A stretch of DNA of 64,000 nucleotides from contig JBBMNZ010000001.1 in the NCBI GenBank assembly GCA_037954325.1, forward strand, positions 20,813,258-20,877,257, written 5' to 3'. The translations under genes and the position numbers were made by a program. Positions 22,421 to 34,900 of the stretch are shown in pieces. Source of the stretch: Fistularia commersonii (taxonomy: Eukaryota > Chordata > Actinopteri > Syngnathiformes > Fistulariidae). A model generated the notes under the pieces. That model did no database searches. It was not told the origin of the DNA and saw only the letters and a program-made list of their open reading frames with translations. Every line of letters starts with the position of its first letter. Position 1 is the first letter of the stretch.

Positions 22421-22765
22421 CCCCGCCTCCCGCCGCCGCAGCGGTGTCCACGGACGGACGCTCAGCCTCGACGACCCTCGCTCGACGCGAACGGGTCCCT
22501 TAAAGTGATCCGGACAGGCCGCCGTTTCCGCCGTTTGCTCCCCGGTCCTCCGGGAGCCGGATCTGTGACGGGGATCGTCAGCAGCACGGATTTCTTATTT
22601 CCCACATCTCATGCAGTCATATGGAGGCAGTAAAAAAAAACTGTCAAGGTAGCGATTATGCGGTCGCGTAAACCGGATGTGAGGTGTTTTATCGCCAAAA
22701 ATAAAAGCGCAATAGCGTTATTCTACTCCTTCACGTTTAACTTTACTCCGATAGTAGAGGCGAGT
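22421..22765 (-). promoter_or_regulatory. GC-rich selenon 5' region
   Basis: Directly upstream of the selenon start the sequence is rich in CpG (for example gtccgcggccatccccgcctcccgccgccgcagcggtg is cut by the start codon region). This is consistent with a CpG-island promoter and 5' UTR. No TATA box is apparent. Motif-level inference only. Confidence 0.4.
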
Positions 22766-22769
22766 CTAT

Positions 22770-22900
22770 ATCCATCCAGCCATCCATCCATCTTCTGCCA
22801 CTTTTCGTGCACAGTGCTCTAGTACAGTTGGAGTCTATCCCAGCTGTCATCGGGCGAGAGATACACACTGGACTGGTCGCCAGCCAATTGCAGGGCCACG
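22770..22900 (-). repeat. teleost SINE/LINE-tail repeat, reverse orientation
   Basis: CCATCCATCCATCTTCTGCC is followed by GGAGTCTATCCCAGCTGTCA, TCGGGCGAGAG and TGGTCGCCAGCCA, the reverse complement of a very common fish repeat 3' end. The same module lies in plus orientation at 59975-60090. It sits just upstream of selenon. Confidence 0.7.
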
Positions 22901-23687
22901 TACAGAAAAACAACCATTCACTTACACACACATTCAGAGTAATCTATTTACCAATTTTTGAGAATGAAGTGTACATTTCGAGTTTTACTTCTCTTGGTAT
23001 TACGATACAATGTGGAATTCCCCGCTTCGTAGTTGTTCAGGGCAATTTATGGTGTTTTATTTTGAAGGAGATAACAGGAATGAGATTGGAAGTGTAAGTG
23101 CAATTTTGTAAACCTACTCTTAAAAGGGGCAGGGCTCTTTCTGTGGAATGTGCTCACAAACTTTAAATTACATGTTCCTCTGCGAGAAGTGCATAACATA
23201 TCATACCTGTAAAATTAATATCATCCAGATTTATGGAGTAGTATAAATTAACAAGAAAAAAATATTTTATTAAACTTCACTGGTCAGAAAGCGGGATCTT
23301 ATTTTGATCCAACCCAAGTCTGGTCGTTAACGTCATATTTGCAATTCATTTCGGCCTCAAAAAGAGAGTTGGGGGTTGCACTAATAATGTCTATTCACTT
23401 GCAGGTTGGGACACACACTTAAAATAAAAGAAGTTGTGACAATTCGATTGTTCATTTATCAGGTTATAGCACTTCAATGCATATTGTTCAATTTAATATT
23501 TCTGTTAACCCTCTCAGGCTCAAATTAAGTTGTAGTTGCAGGAAAAATCTGATATTTGGCTGTCGCAAATCTGCAACATCTGCCTGGAGAAGGTTAACAG
23601 ATGCCTTGCTTGTGTAGCAACAATGCAAATCAGACACAGCAAACGTAGTGTAAAAGAGACATGAATGCAATGGGACTGTTTCAATAT

Positions 23688-23693
23688 TTTATT
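23688..23693 (-). terminator. znf593 polyadenylation signal
   Basis: AATAAA on the minus strand, about 240 bases after the znf593 stop codon at 23936-23934. There is no competing gene between them. Confidence 0.6.
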
Positions 23694-23933
23694 TGCATTC
23701 CTCACTGTTGTGAACACAATTCGTATTTACATAAGCATCACTGTACTACATTACCTCTGATAGGTAAGGCATTCCTGTACCTGACGGTTAGTAGCTATAA
23801 AATGTTTGCTGCAACACAAATGTTACCTATCACAATAAATTTATGGTGACATCAAGAGAAACAAAACAGGCTACCTGTTGATATTTCTCTTTATAAGTCC
23901 ATAAAACTGATGGTAAATGAACATGAGAGGTTC

Positions 23934-25074
23934 TCAGGCCATGTCCTCTTCAATTGGCTGCGTCTTCACTTCTATGGTTTTTGGAGGGATGTAAGAGCCC
24001 ATACCGGCAGCTCGCTCCGCTTCTGCTTGGGTGTATGGTTCTTCCCTGAGCTGCTTCAACCTGGTTCAAGGAAGAAAGGCAAACTCACACTATCAAATCT
24101 GTATTGTTAAATGTATTTTACATGATGGTGAGTTTTTGAATGCCTTACCGTTTTTTATGCACTTTGGTCTTGAAGTGCTCTTTCAAAGATCTCATGTCCA
24201 CAAAATACCTCCTGTAAGATAAAAAGTACCAGTATAAGTATAATAAGCAGACCATGGATGTCAACAAGGGCCAGTCATTGCATATCAAACATTGTATGAC
24301 TGTGACATGAAGTCAGTCTTATACTGCTATGTTATCTTTTACATTCTAATACAGATGAAGTCTAGTTAAGTCTTTTTTTATGCTACTGAGTCTATTAATG
24401 TGCAAAACTTCAATATACGTCAATATACAAATATTACCGAAAAATTAGCAAAAAAAAAAAAATCCTGAAAACAACAGATAAACAACTAAAACGCAGCAGT
24501 TGTCGGAAACTGGCAAGAATCTGCCTGACGATTTAAAAGAAGAAAAGATATTTTCATATCACTAGAAACATTGATATCAAGGGTCAATCACGGGTGATGT
24601 CTTCAATTTAAATGAAAAGCGCAAAGGTCATTCAAAGGCCATAGGGATAAATACAGGTGAAACTGAAGCTGCAGTCAGCTTTGTATCTTAGACATTACTT
24701 TCCTTAACAAAGCAGACATTAGAAAATGTTACTATAAGGCTTCTGATTATGGTGAAATTCACTTTTTAAATGTCTCCCTTCTACTGTTATCGGACAAAAA
24801 AAAATGCCATTGGTCAAATGAGAATCCCTGAATTGTGTTGTTTCATCACGACCAGGACAATCTTCAGGACTTACGCGCAGTGTAAACAGTAATGCTGAGC
24901 ACAGCCTGTCTCATCGTAATCCACATCCTGATTGAGAAGCTTGGCGGCTGTCTCAGGCTTCATGTCCGAGTGGATCTGATCCAGGTCTTTCGTCCTGCGC
25001 TTGGTCTTCCATGTCTTCCGGATGTTCTTTTTCTTGTCGCTCTTGTGGTTTCCCACTTGCTTGGATTTACCCAT
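23934..25074 (-). CDS. znf593: zinc finger protein 593, 60S pre-ribosome factor
   Basis: Three exons join in phase to 129 residues: 25074-24875, 24211-24149 and 24060-23934 (TGA). The N-terminus MGKSKQVGNHK and a basic stretch (KRRTKDLDQIHSDMKP) lead to one atypical C2H2 finger, HYCLHCARYFVDMRSLKEH then FKTKVHKKR. This is the long-linker finger of the ZNF593/yeast Bud20 family. The C-terminus contains AEAERAAGMGSY, a family signature. The Bud20 family joins nuclear pre-60S particles and helps their export. Length matches the human protein (about 134). A probable 5' UTR intron has its donor at 25354 (AAG|GTAAGC) and acceptor near 25091. The gene is head to head with rlf. Confidence 0.93.
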
Positions 25075-25354
25075 TGTTGGCCGTCGGACCTTAATGTCAA
25101 CATGAACAGAGGGATTAAAAAGCGTGACTATAAAAGATGTCGAATTCGTGTTTCACGACAAGACCTTGTGAACGGTAGAAAAGGAAATCGGGGTATACAG
25201 CATTAACAGCTCATTGTAAGTTGCGACCTACACTTCATGAGATGTTAGATAGTCTATATTTTGTTTAACGATAACGCTCAAGAAGGCGACTGATAAACGA
25301 ATTTCTTCTCAGCAGTTAAAGAGAGGATATGTCGTTTGTTTCGTGTTTGCTTAC

Positions 25355-25966
25355 CTTAAACACGTGTGACCGAGGAAGGCCGAACTACTTCCGGGTCTCG
25401 AAAAGTGGTTAAACTCCTGCTCTCCTGTAGGGAGCGCCATACGTCTGTAATCAAATGACACACGTAGAACGTTGATAGTATCACGCCAAAACTTACAAGA
25501 ATTACCTATATGATCAAATAGCGAAACCCGCACATTATTTACAAAGCAATCAATTTATTTATTCAAATGAAATCAAGTCAAATTTTAAATATTCGTATTC
25601 GAAAAGTTTTGCAGGACATGTGAACTTACTTTTTTGAGTTGCCGTGATCTTGTAATTGTCGGATTTCTCAGTTATTTTGAGTGATTTGCCGTGCAAATAA
25701 TCAGACATGCTCATCATACGATACGAGGGGTATTAATTGTCAGGGATCGAACCGTGCAGAGGGGGGAGCCTTGACAAAAATATATTGTGGGTGATATAGC
25801 ATGTTTTAACTCACAGACATACTCCACATAACGTAACTTTTGATCTCACACAACAACAGGGCGCCTGGTGTTTCGGGCGAAGTTCAACTGTCATGTTTAT
25901 ATATTCCGACAGCACTTGAAGGCGACGTCAGACTGCACTGCATACGCGCCGTGGAGGAGAAGGAAG
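25355..25966. promoter_or_regulatory. bidirectional promoter region znf593/rlf
   Basis: The znf593 and rlf start codons diverge and are 892 bp apart. An ETS motif ACTTCCGG at 25387-25394 lies just beyond the likely znf593 5' UTR donor. The rlf start sits in a more GC-rich stretch from about 25920. A shared promoter is plausible, but the two start regions could also be separate, as the middle is AT-rich. Confidence 0.4.
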
Positions 25967-28900
25967 ATGGCGGAGAATAATGTCGAACCAGAGCACGAAT
26001 GGAACGACCGGGGCCTGGATACAGCCGAGGACACCCTGGTTGCAATGGAAACATTGCTGGCCACGTTGAGAGCCTTCGAGGACGTTCTCAGGCAGCAAGA
26101 CATATCGGTAGCATCTTCCACTGAGTACTGCGACAACTTCTGTCAGGTAATGTGTACGTTCAACATTGACGCTACCATTAGCCTTATCCCAGCTCACCCA
26201 GGATTGTTTTTCTCGGAGCTCGCGGGATAACATGACGGTGGTTGGTCCGTTAGCCCCCGGTTAGGTTTTGTGTTTTTTTTTTTTGCGAGGTTAATCCCGT
26301 AATGGGCATTCTGTCAAATCTTCGTGCGATTTTACTCGGAAATACCTTAACTCACAGTCAACTGTCCTAATGACAAGTATGTGTGTACCATGTCAGCTGA
26401 GCGATGTAACGCTGTCTCGGGTCGTAAGCTATTCGTTTTAAGCGATTCATGCTAATTACGAACCGACACCGGATTATAGTTGTTACTGGCGTGATACTGC
26501 GCGTACATGTGTGCGGGGAGAGGCGGTTTCGCGCAATATTTGTATTTATTTTCTACAATATTTTGGTGTTATAGCCAGTGCAATGCCTTCCTGTGGGCTT
26601 CCATACTCTTTAGTATCGCTTGTTGCGACGGAACCCGAACCCCAGTTCTTCTATGGGTTCTCAATGTTCAGTACCATTCAGTTCCAATGACAAAAATATA
26701 TGGTCAACAAATGTATAGGTAAATAACGTTAATATGACTGGTTTCCAATTTCAATTTAAAACCTCTCCCCATTGTTGTTGACTCATGAAACATAAAAGAA
26801 TAACATACAATCATGACAAACATTTTTTACTTCTTCATTTTCAAAGTGACACCGTTACACATATTTCCCTCTCTATTTGAAGAGCTGCTTAACACACATT
26901 TGTGACAGGCTTATCATCCCTGCATAGTTGTTTTAACAAGTATTTTAGAAAACATTGTGCCATTTCCTATATTAGAGTCAAGCTTGGATTAGATTGCACA
27001 CAGACAAGCAGTGGTTGCAACGGCCAATCTGTTTATGACAATGTAACTTATGGTTTAGTGGTCTCTTGATACATGTTGAATCTCTTATTATTGTCTTTGG
27101 GTGAGATTAGTTTTTGTCTCATACTATAACGTAACTACTCCTGTTGACTTTTTGTTTCTTCTCGAAATAGATCAGTTCCCTGTCTGTTCTCAAGGGTTGA
27201 GATCTTATTTGTGGCTCTAACTTGAGACGGTGCTGTATATTTAGACTGATGGGAATAATCCCATCGCCTCTGTAGACCCCGACACAAACCACCAAGGTGT
27301 CTGCTGTCTGGCAAACAGGTCTCTAGAGTTGACAGTGCGATGTCGAATGAATGTGTACACCTGCTAATTAGATAAGTGGGACACCCATTTTAGATTGTAG
27401 AATGCCGATTGTCATCGCCTTTCTGATCGATAAAGCCATATTTACAAAAATGTCCTTCACATTGAACGCTAGGAAAACAGAGAACACTGAATTGGATTTA
27501 TTTGCAGCGATTACATTGCAGAAACTAGAGTATTCTGTTTAATTTCTATGTACAGTAATCTGTATGGGGGGTACCTAGCTGTTTATATGTCATATCAGGT
27601 CCCTTGGAGCCAATCAGGAACACTTTACACCAGATGGTGTCAACTGGGAACAGTTAGATATATAGACAGGTGGCTGCCGCAGGTGTTCAGCCCCTGTGTA
27701 TCAGGACACCTTCTTCTCATGTGCCTAATGCAGTTCTTTGTTAATATTTGTGTTCTGTTTATTTTTTATCATGTGTATACAGGCACTGATGCACTATGCT
27801 GGAAGCAGGAACTCCATGGACCATGGTTTGCCTCTTCTGGAAGTCTACTGCTTGTCCATAAACTGCTTTGCTGCAGCACGGTCCCACCTCACGGCAGAGT
27901 CTGACAGAGTGGCTCTTGTTTTGAAGAGACTAGCTTTGTAAGTAATGACAAATATCTAAATTAAAATAACCAGTCATGGTGTTCTCACTGCACTGCATAC
28001 CCAAACAGGTTTTCCACCAGTGTATTGAAGGCAAGGCTGGCCTGACCTGCCTAGTATTGCTTTTTTGATTCTTTTATCTCCAATGTGGAAAAAAAAACAA
28101 CAATAAACTACCCAAACAGCAGGGCAATTGGCTGAAACCATATTTTAGATTCTTAGAAAACTCACCAGCAATGTATTGCGATCGAAATGGGAACATGAAC
28201 AGCTGGTCAATGATCAGTTACCTTTTTCAACACTTGATATATCAGACAACTTGAAATTACATGAAAGATGAATCACAAACCACACTCACAAGTAATTATT
28301 AAATAGCACTTAGACTAACACTCATTTGGAATAATATTTTAGAGGAATGAAAAAAAAAGGAAAACCTCAGACACTTAATTCCAACTGTGATACTGCAGTT
28401 TGATTTGCATTATTTGAAAAGTGACTCATTTTATAGTAAAGCTTAATCTTACTTTTTATAACAATTGAGAGAGTAATTGATGGACAATCTGAATGACTCC
28501 CCATTTTTTGCATTCTCTTTATTTTGTTAAGTTATTAGCAACTGTAATGTATTTTGTTGTTTCAGTGTGACTAGAATTGCGAGGCTCATTAAAGTACTCT
28601 GTAGCCACAAAGACTTGTCAAGTTTTCGTCAGTGAACAAGCCTTAATGTTAATCATACTTATTTCAGATTGAAATATGGACTGTAATCAATTCAGTTATT
28701 GGCGAATGTACTTTGTGAATTATTTATCTAATTAGAATGCTTTATGGGTAGATTGGATGTAGTAATTTCAGTTTTTTATTGTAAGCCAGTAAAATGCTAC
28801 AACTTGTAATGCTTCACGGAGTCTCTGCAAGTTGTAAAGTTCGCTTTGTTGAATAAGGTTGTGAAGACAATATTTTGTCTTAACACACTTGAGCTCTTTC

Positions 28901-31900
28901 ACCCAGACTGAATGTATACTTCTTACAGCCTCCTTAGCTGTTGGTTATCAGCATGATTCACTCCGGGCACAGGCATGTAGTAATTTGGAAAGGAAAAGTG
29001 CCAGCATTGTCCATGCACTAGGACATTAATTGCAACAAAAGGGTACTGGATTTTAAACACTGAAAGAACAAGGTATCAGTTGTTGACTGCTTTTATCCCT
29101 ATAGCCCCTAGTTTGAGCCGCCACCATTTTGTTAAAAAACTTGCAAAGCATAATTGCAAGCCCCTTTTCTAATCACTAAGCAACAAAGACCTACTACAGG
29201 CAGAGCTAGGAATTTCCTTTGTATCCAGATGTCATCCACTCATCTATTCAAATTTTGACTTGTCTATATTTTCCGACTTGCTCCACAACTCAACTACCAC
29301 TGTTGTCATCGGTTGATCCATGCAAGATGGAGGAGGACAGTGACTGGCTGCATAGGAAAAGTCTGTCCTCACAGAGTCATAGTGAATTCTTTATATTTCT
29401 CTTCCTCAATGAGGTTCACAGCATTTGGTGTAGTAATGAAAGGTAATTATTATAGATATGAATAAACCACTTTGCATCAAAAATGCAGTATAAACAAGAA
29501 CAAATGGGAGTCGGACACAGTGAAACAAGAAATAATTCATTCATTCATGAATCCAAAAATTCATGAATCAATAATCAAAAGAAAAACACAATAATAATAA
29601 TATGTTAATATATGATATACATGTATGTATGTAAAAATATATCCTGTGTTAATAATATAAATTGTGTGTTCCTTATAATAATCCTAAATGTTATAGGCAT
29701 AACAGACAACAAATAATAGGATCTGTCTTCACTGCAGTGATCCAGTAAACACAAACATAGAGTAGAGTTCCTCTTGATCATCTCCAAAGTGTGCAGCAGA
29801 TTCTCCACCATGCTGAACAAATCCCTGATGTCCTTTGCATACTTGTGTCTTTCTGGCCATTATTCTAGCAATTCTTTCCGAATTTCCTTACATCTTTATT
29901 AACAGCAAACTCATTTGAAACACAATTTTTCCAAATTCTATCACAATTGTGTGAAACTTTTCTTCTGTACTGCCCTGTCATCTTTTTCACACTGGTCGCA
30001 GTATCACCTCTCTTCCTCAACCTTTCTTTTAACTAACTCTAAACCGCATTAATGAGAGTTCCCAGAGGTACTCCCCTGATCTATGTTAAAGAATTGTCCA
30101 GTGTGTCAGTCAAATTATTTGATGTGGATGATGATTAAAAAGTACAAATCAAAAAGTGGTTCAGGAGACTTTCAGGAAGTGATGTGTTAGTGAAACTAAG
30201 GCACTAACGACCTTGCTAGGTTTGGTTGGACGCCTCCTTGAGGGACTCTTTTAAAAGTGTTAACTTAAACATACAAACTTGTAGTCTTTTTTAGCTTAGT
30301 GCCAGGTTCTCTACTCAATTGACTGTATGTGAGTCATTTCTCCTTGGTGATCATCTGTCTTAGAGTAACTTAGCATAAGAAATAACTTTTGAATTTCCTC
30401 AAATCTCTCAAAATATACTTTCCAAAGTGTAAGACAGCTCCAGGGGACCAATGTTCTTATTAGCACCTCCAGTTACACTGTTGGAATTTGTTTATAAGGA
30501 ATAACCCCTTTATGCCACAATATTTCAGACCGTCACTCCTTTGCTTTTTATTAACCTGTAACACAATTGTTGTTATCATCCTGGCCGTGTAACGGTGGAC
30601 CAGCTCTATACCCTCGGCAGGGTCCTCGAGGGGGCATGGGAGTTTATCCAACCAGTCTGCATGTATTTTGTGGATCTGGAGAAGACTTTTGACTGTGTCC
30701 CTCTGAGAGCCCTGTGGAGGGTGCTCCGGGAGTATGGGGTACCGAACTCCGTCATACGGGCTGTTTGATCCCTGTATGATTGATGCCGGAGCTTGGTCTG
30801 CATTGCTGGTTGTAAGTTGAGCCCGTTTCTGGTGGGGAGCCTCGGCAGGGCTGTCGAGGCGATCCGATTTGGTGGCTGCAGGATCAAGGCTGCTTTTTGC
30901 AAATGATGTGGTTCTGTTGGCTTCATCAGGCCATGATCTCCAGCTCTCACTGGTACACAGTTTGCAGCTGAGTGTGAAGTAGCACCTCCCTTTCCGAGAC
31001 CACAGTGCTCAACCAGAAACATGGTTGAGCACCATGGAATGCCCACTCCGGGTCGGAGAAGAGGTCCTGCCCCAAGTGGAGGAGTTAAAGTATCTTGGGG
31101 TCTTGGAGGGAAGGATGGAGGGGGAGATCAACAGGTGGATCGGTGTAGCGTTTGCGGACTCTCCCTTGGAGATAGGGTGAGAGGTTCAGTCGTCCAGGGA
31201 AGCTCGAAGTATTGCTGCTGCACCTCCGTATAGAGAGGAGTCCGATGAGATGGCTTGGGCATCTAGTCAGGATGCCTCCTGGACACCTCCCAGGGGAGAT
31301 ATTCCGGGCATGTCCATCTAGGAGGATACCACAGGGAAGACCCAGGACACCCTGGAGAGACTATGTCTCCAGGCTGGCCTGGGAACGCCTTGGGGTCCCC
31401 CCAGAGGAGCTGGACCATGGGGAGGGGGACAGGGAGGTCTCGGCCTCACTGCTCCGGCTGCTGCCCCCACGACCCGACTCCGGATGAGCAGTGGAAGATG
31501 GATGGATATATATAAGACATGGACAAATTGTCAATTTGGTTTCAGATTACTTAGTCTTACTCTACTCTCCAAATTCCCAAGTGAACTATCCTCAAGTAGA
31601 CAGTTAATTCCCCGAGATAGTCCGTTTCTGTATACGATTAATACAGATTTATGTCATGTAGTTACTTTACAGCGCTTTATTTTGAATCAGATCTGTTGTG
31701 TAGGACTAGGTGTTGATATCCCTCGATAAAAGCATACCTAAGGCACTGATGAGACTCTGTGGGGTTCAAGTGAGCGATGGCTTCCTTCGGGTTGTCAAGT
31801 GAGCGCCCTCCTTCATGGATGTTGTATATAGATGGATCTTGGAATGGCAGAAAACTCTGTTACCTCCCTAAAGGATATGTTGTATTACTAATTAGCAGTT

Positions 31901-34900
31901 TGATTGCAGAAGTAAGTAATATACAACTCTGTATATTAATCCTGCTCTCAGTTTGGTGATTAGGCCAAAAAAAAATGCTGTATTCAGCGGTTAGGGTGAT
32001 AGCTTCATGATGGAGTGAATTACTTTTTTCAGCAGCAGTGGACAGCGGTTAAAAAATTATAAAAAAGTTATAAGATATTGTAAAATAAGTGAAAGTAAGG
32101 TGAACAATAAGCTATATTCAGAAAGCAAGTACTGGATAAAGGGTAGAGCGAACCAGAAAGAATATAATACAGCAAAATTTCACCATTAAATAGAGATAAT
32201 GTCCACTAGCCTTGCTTTCCAAATTATTTATTTATTCATTCATTTATTCTTGGTAGTAATTGAGGCAGAGTGAAGCCCGCATAAATTTGTAATGGAACGT
32301 TTTATTCACGTCAAATGTGCCATGAATGGATGTATGACCATACTTGATGTGTCTTTCCCTCTAACCTTTGGCATTACTGTTTTAACAATTTAATGCTGTG
32401 TTTATGTTTGCAATCAGTATCATGTTGACTGATGCCATTTGACATTTTTCATGGTTCCGTCACACTCTTAGCAATTTTAACCAATGCCAATCTAAACACT
32501 GTTAAATGATGCTTATTTGACTCATAGAATGAACCCAAACAAAATGGCACTATAAGATGACATTGATGTCCATCCTTTCAGTTTTTTAATTTCCTTTTTT
32601 TTTTTAACTTAGTAACAATTTTTCATTATGCAGATTGATTATACAAGGTGTCCAACTGAAAAATCACCTTAAATAAAAAAAATTGTTTATCAAACCCCCC
32701 AAAAACAACTATTATTTTATCAGGTTAAAAGTGTATTTCTCAGCTTTGTTTGAATGACCTGGTTTTCTCCTTTAGTTCACTGCGCTGCACTATAAGGGGA
32801 AAGCTAATAGACTTGGTTTTGTTTTTTCAGTCGGAATTGACGGATTGATCACTGAATAAAAAAGGACCGTAAAAAAAAAAAGATTCCAAAAAGTTGAATG
32901 CTTTACAAATAACACGAAAGTCGGAAATCCCATTTATTTTATTCTGTTCTAATTTGACTTTGATACGATGAAACTGTATTATCATTGAAAATGAATTTGT
33001 GAGTTGGCTATTCGTTCCACTGCAACTGGCATTCTTATGTTTTGGGTCAAAAGCATTGCATATTTTGAAATACCATTTCTAAATTTCAGGGTTATCTTTT
33101 TTTCTGTTGTACAGGAGCTGTTTTGAACTATTTCTGTCAGTTCCTGAAAATGAAATCCCATATGAAGCCTGGCTTCAATTCCACCATTCTGTCCAGGTAG
33201 GTCAACGCAAATCATCTCACATAGAAACGCAAAGATGCAATATATGGACTCAGTAAAGCTACAGCAGTGATGTAAACACCTAAATGTATCACTGACAGTA
33301 TAATAACGCTTGTCCTTGTTGCTGTTTATATCTACTTAAACGTGTTTATTTATCGATTTGAGTTCCAGGGACAGTGCACATTAATGAACATTTCTGTAAT
33401 TGCCCAATTTTTTGCCAACTGGCTAATTATTAACCACAGTTGGTGAACAAATGTAATACGTATAAATTCCAAGGACATCAACACTGAACATGTAAAGGGA
33501 CACAGAGGAAATCACACTTCAGGTCATCTTGACAAGTAACACAGAAGGGTCACATATTCACATATTTGGTTCTGTTGTTATGATTTTAACTTACGGTAGT
33601 ATTCAATAAATTGCATGTGTCACAGTCTCTTGACAGCTTTTCGGAAACTGAATTTAGTTTCTTGTCAAGCGTCTCAACAGCTTGATTTCACATGATTGTG
33701 CAGGTTTGAAAGTAGTACTGGATGCTCATCCCCAGCTTGTTAGACAGTATGACAGGTGTGACATTGCCATGGCATTAAAATAGAGTGTTGCAGCGTTGAT
33801 GTAAGGCAGTTCCTAAAATGGTAAAAATCTTTATCACTCTCTTTATAGTTTCAATTTGATTTTTGCATGTCAAATTGGAATCGACAGTTACACTGAAATA
33901 TCTTATAGTGCGATACAACATAGCTTTCAGCTGCAGCAGACATCCGCTGCATCATCTTCTGTGGTTTGTTTGCAAAAGAATATACAGACTGTTTTCTGGT
34001 GCTTTACAGGTCAATCAAGTAATTGCTGAATTACTCTGTAATTCAATAAATATGGAAATCCTAAATTAATCAGGCAATTCATGTATAAAGCAGAGGTGTG
34101 AAGCTACAAAAAAAGATTGAAGAGAGGGCTTTGTCTGGCTTTTGCAGAATTGAGCTGTGCGCTCATGTCTAAAGCATTCATTTACAAGTTGCTTTTTCTT
34201 TTGTTTGTTTTTGTACGTTTCAGCTTGCCCACGACACCTTATTACAGTATGGAAGTACAGACCTCCAAGCGTTACTCCAGATCACGGGAGAGGGTGGAGC
34301 GTGGAGCAATCCAGTCCTCACTGCCCTACTCACTGGCCAACCAACCAACTCAGAAGAAGGTTGAAATTTAGTTTCTGTTTTTAATCTGAGATGTTCTATT
34401 CACACTGAGCTTTATTGATAATTGGCTCGTTCGTCCAGGTAAGTGAGCTGGTCTAATATATTTTCTTTTAAAATTATGTCTCTAGTTGACGCATATATCA
34501 GCTTGGAGGGAGAGGGCTTCATGGAGATGCGAGTAAAGCATTTGGAAAAGATGGGCGAATTGGCCAAGGCTGTTGTGTTGGCGAAAGCTTGCACCGAATG
34601 TAGCTCCATCTCCAACCAAGCCACGTTTCGTCAGACTTACGTTTCCCTGCTCTGTCATCTGCTGCCAAATGAAGAAGCCATCATGGAGGTGATTTTTCTT
34701 ATTTTGCTTGAACAGTACAGTTTGCCTGTCACCAGACTGAGAACACCTTTTCCTCAAGGTCTAAGTCTGGTTGCAGATTTCACACAAGCTCAATGAAAAC
34801 CCATCAAGTGTTGAAACTCATTATTAAATACAGTTTAGCTGAACCCCACACCCACTTGTGAAAGTATTTGCACAGCCTTTTCATATGAGATAGAAACAGC

